From positions 29,396,605-29,460,604 of the forward strand of contig CM037783.1 in the NCBI GenBank assembly GCA_021229015.1: DNA of 64,000 nucleotides, in the 5' to 3' direction. This document shows, piece by piece, positions 63,846 through 64,000 of this stretch; the first letter of the stretch is position 1; each line of letters opens with the position of its first letter. This DNA comes from Solen grandis (taxonomy: Eukaryota; Mollusca; Bivalvia; Adapedonta; Solenidae). The notes beneath the pieces were generated by a model, which saw only the letters and a list, made by a program, of their open reading frames with translations, had not been told where the DNA came from and did not search any database. Made by a program: the position numbers and the translations under genes.

Positions 63846-64000
63846 TACTTGCGGAATAGATATTGGCTTCCAATAAGAAATGTGGCATGTGTCAGATGTC
63901 GGGTGGCGTCATCAACGATAACTGACGTAATACGTTAAGTGCTGCTCACTCATTCATGGAGAAAATGTTAATTATAGTTTTATGGGTGACGTATCTGGTG
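63846..64000. other. Window end, no recognised feature
   Basis: Short unassigned sequence. Confidence 0.5.

Overview
The window is nuclear DNA from an invertebrate animal, most likely a bivalve mollusc. The evidence is low GC, long introns with GT..AG borders, many tRNA-derived SINEs and short inverted-repeat elements, modular repeats containing TTTTGCATGCAA or a GCTCACCTGAGCAC hairpin, and a secreted gene joining a VWC-like domain to ShKT domains. Nothing looks bacterial: there are no operons, and almost all longer ORFs are in-frame satellite arrays. Two 100-N scaffold gaps (8273-8372 and 58373-58472) break the window.

Layout. 1-8272: three near-identical ~2.75 kb tandem copies running into a gap. 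9.4-14.7 kb: a minisatellite, a broken LINE ORF2 start (hydrophobic leader, 2A-like motif, endonuclease), a TA-flanked inverted-repeat element and a broken LINE ORF1. 15-34 kb: a repeat field with SINEs (one with a clear 10-bp target duplication), fold-back elements, modular repeats and minisatellites, and no convincing gene. 34-42 kb: a satellite locus with a 66-bp dimer array, ~100 copies of a 33-bp monomer built on a 16-bp palindrome, and a 65-bp dimer edge.

42.27-58.36 kb (+): the main gene, starting beside the satellite. A TATA box and initiator precede a signal-peptide exon. Two exons then make a VWC-like domain, followed by ShKT domains separated by Gly/Thr/Ser/Met linkers. After the VWC pair all observed introns are phase 1. 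Between the second and third ShKT exons lie five 24-nt microexons, each encoding eight linker residues, amplified by tandem duplication of ~1 kb blocks. A sixth has a damaged acceptor. The gene runs into the second gap, and an open exon of unusual composition follows it.

59.6-62.83 kb (-): a decayed copy of a multi-exon, transposase-like gene family that I recognise from mollusc and cnidarian genomes. It is broken by frameshifts, a SINE (12-bp target duplication) and a second ~0.7 kb insertion (8-bp duplication). 63.47-63.85 kb is a nested inverted-repeat element.

The most notable features are the microexon array that lengthens a secreted-protein linker by intronic duplication, the palindromic satellite with higher-order dimers, and the layered insertion history of the transposase-like pseudogene. 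Functions are inferred from motifs read by eye; no search was run.
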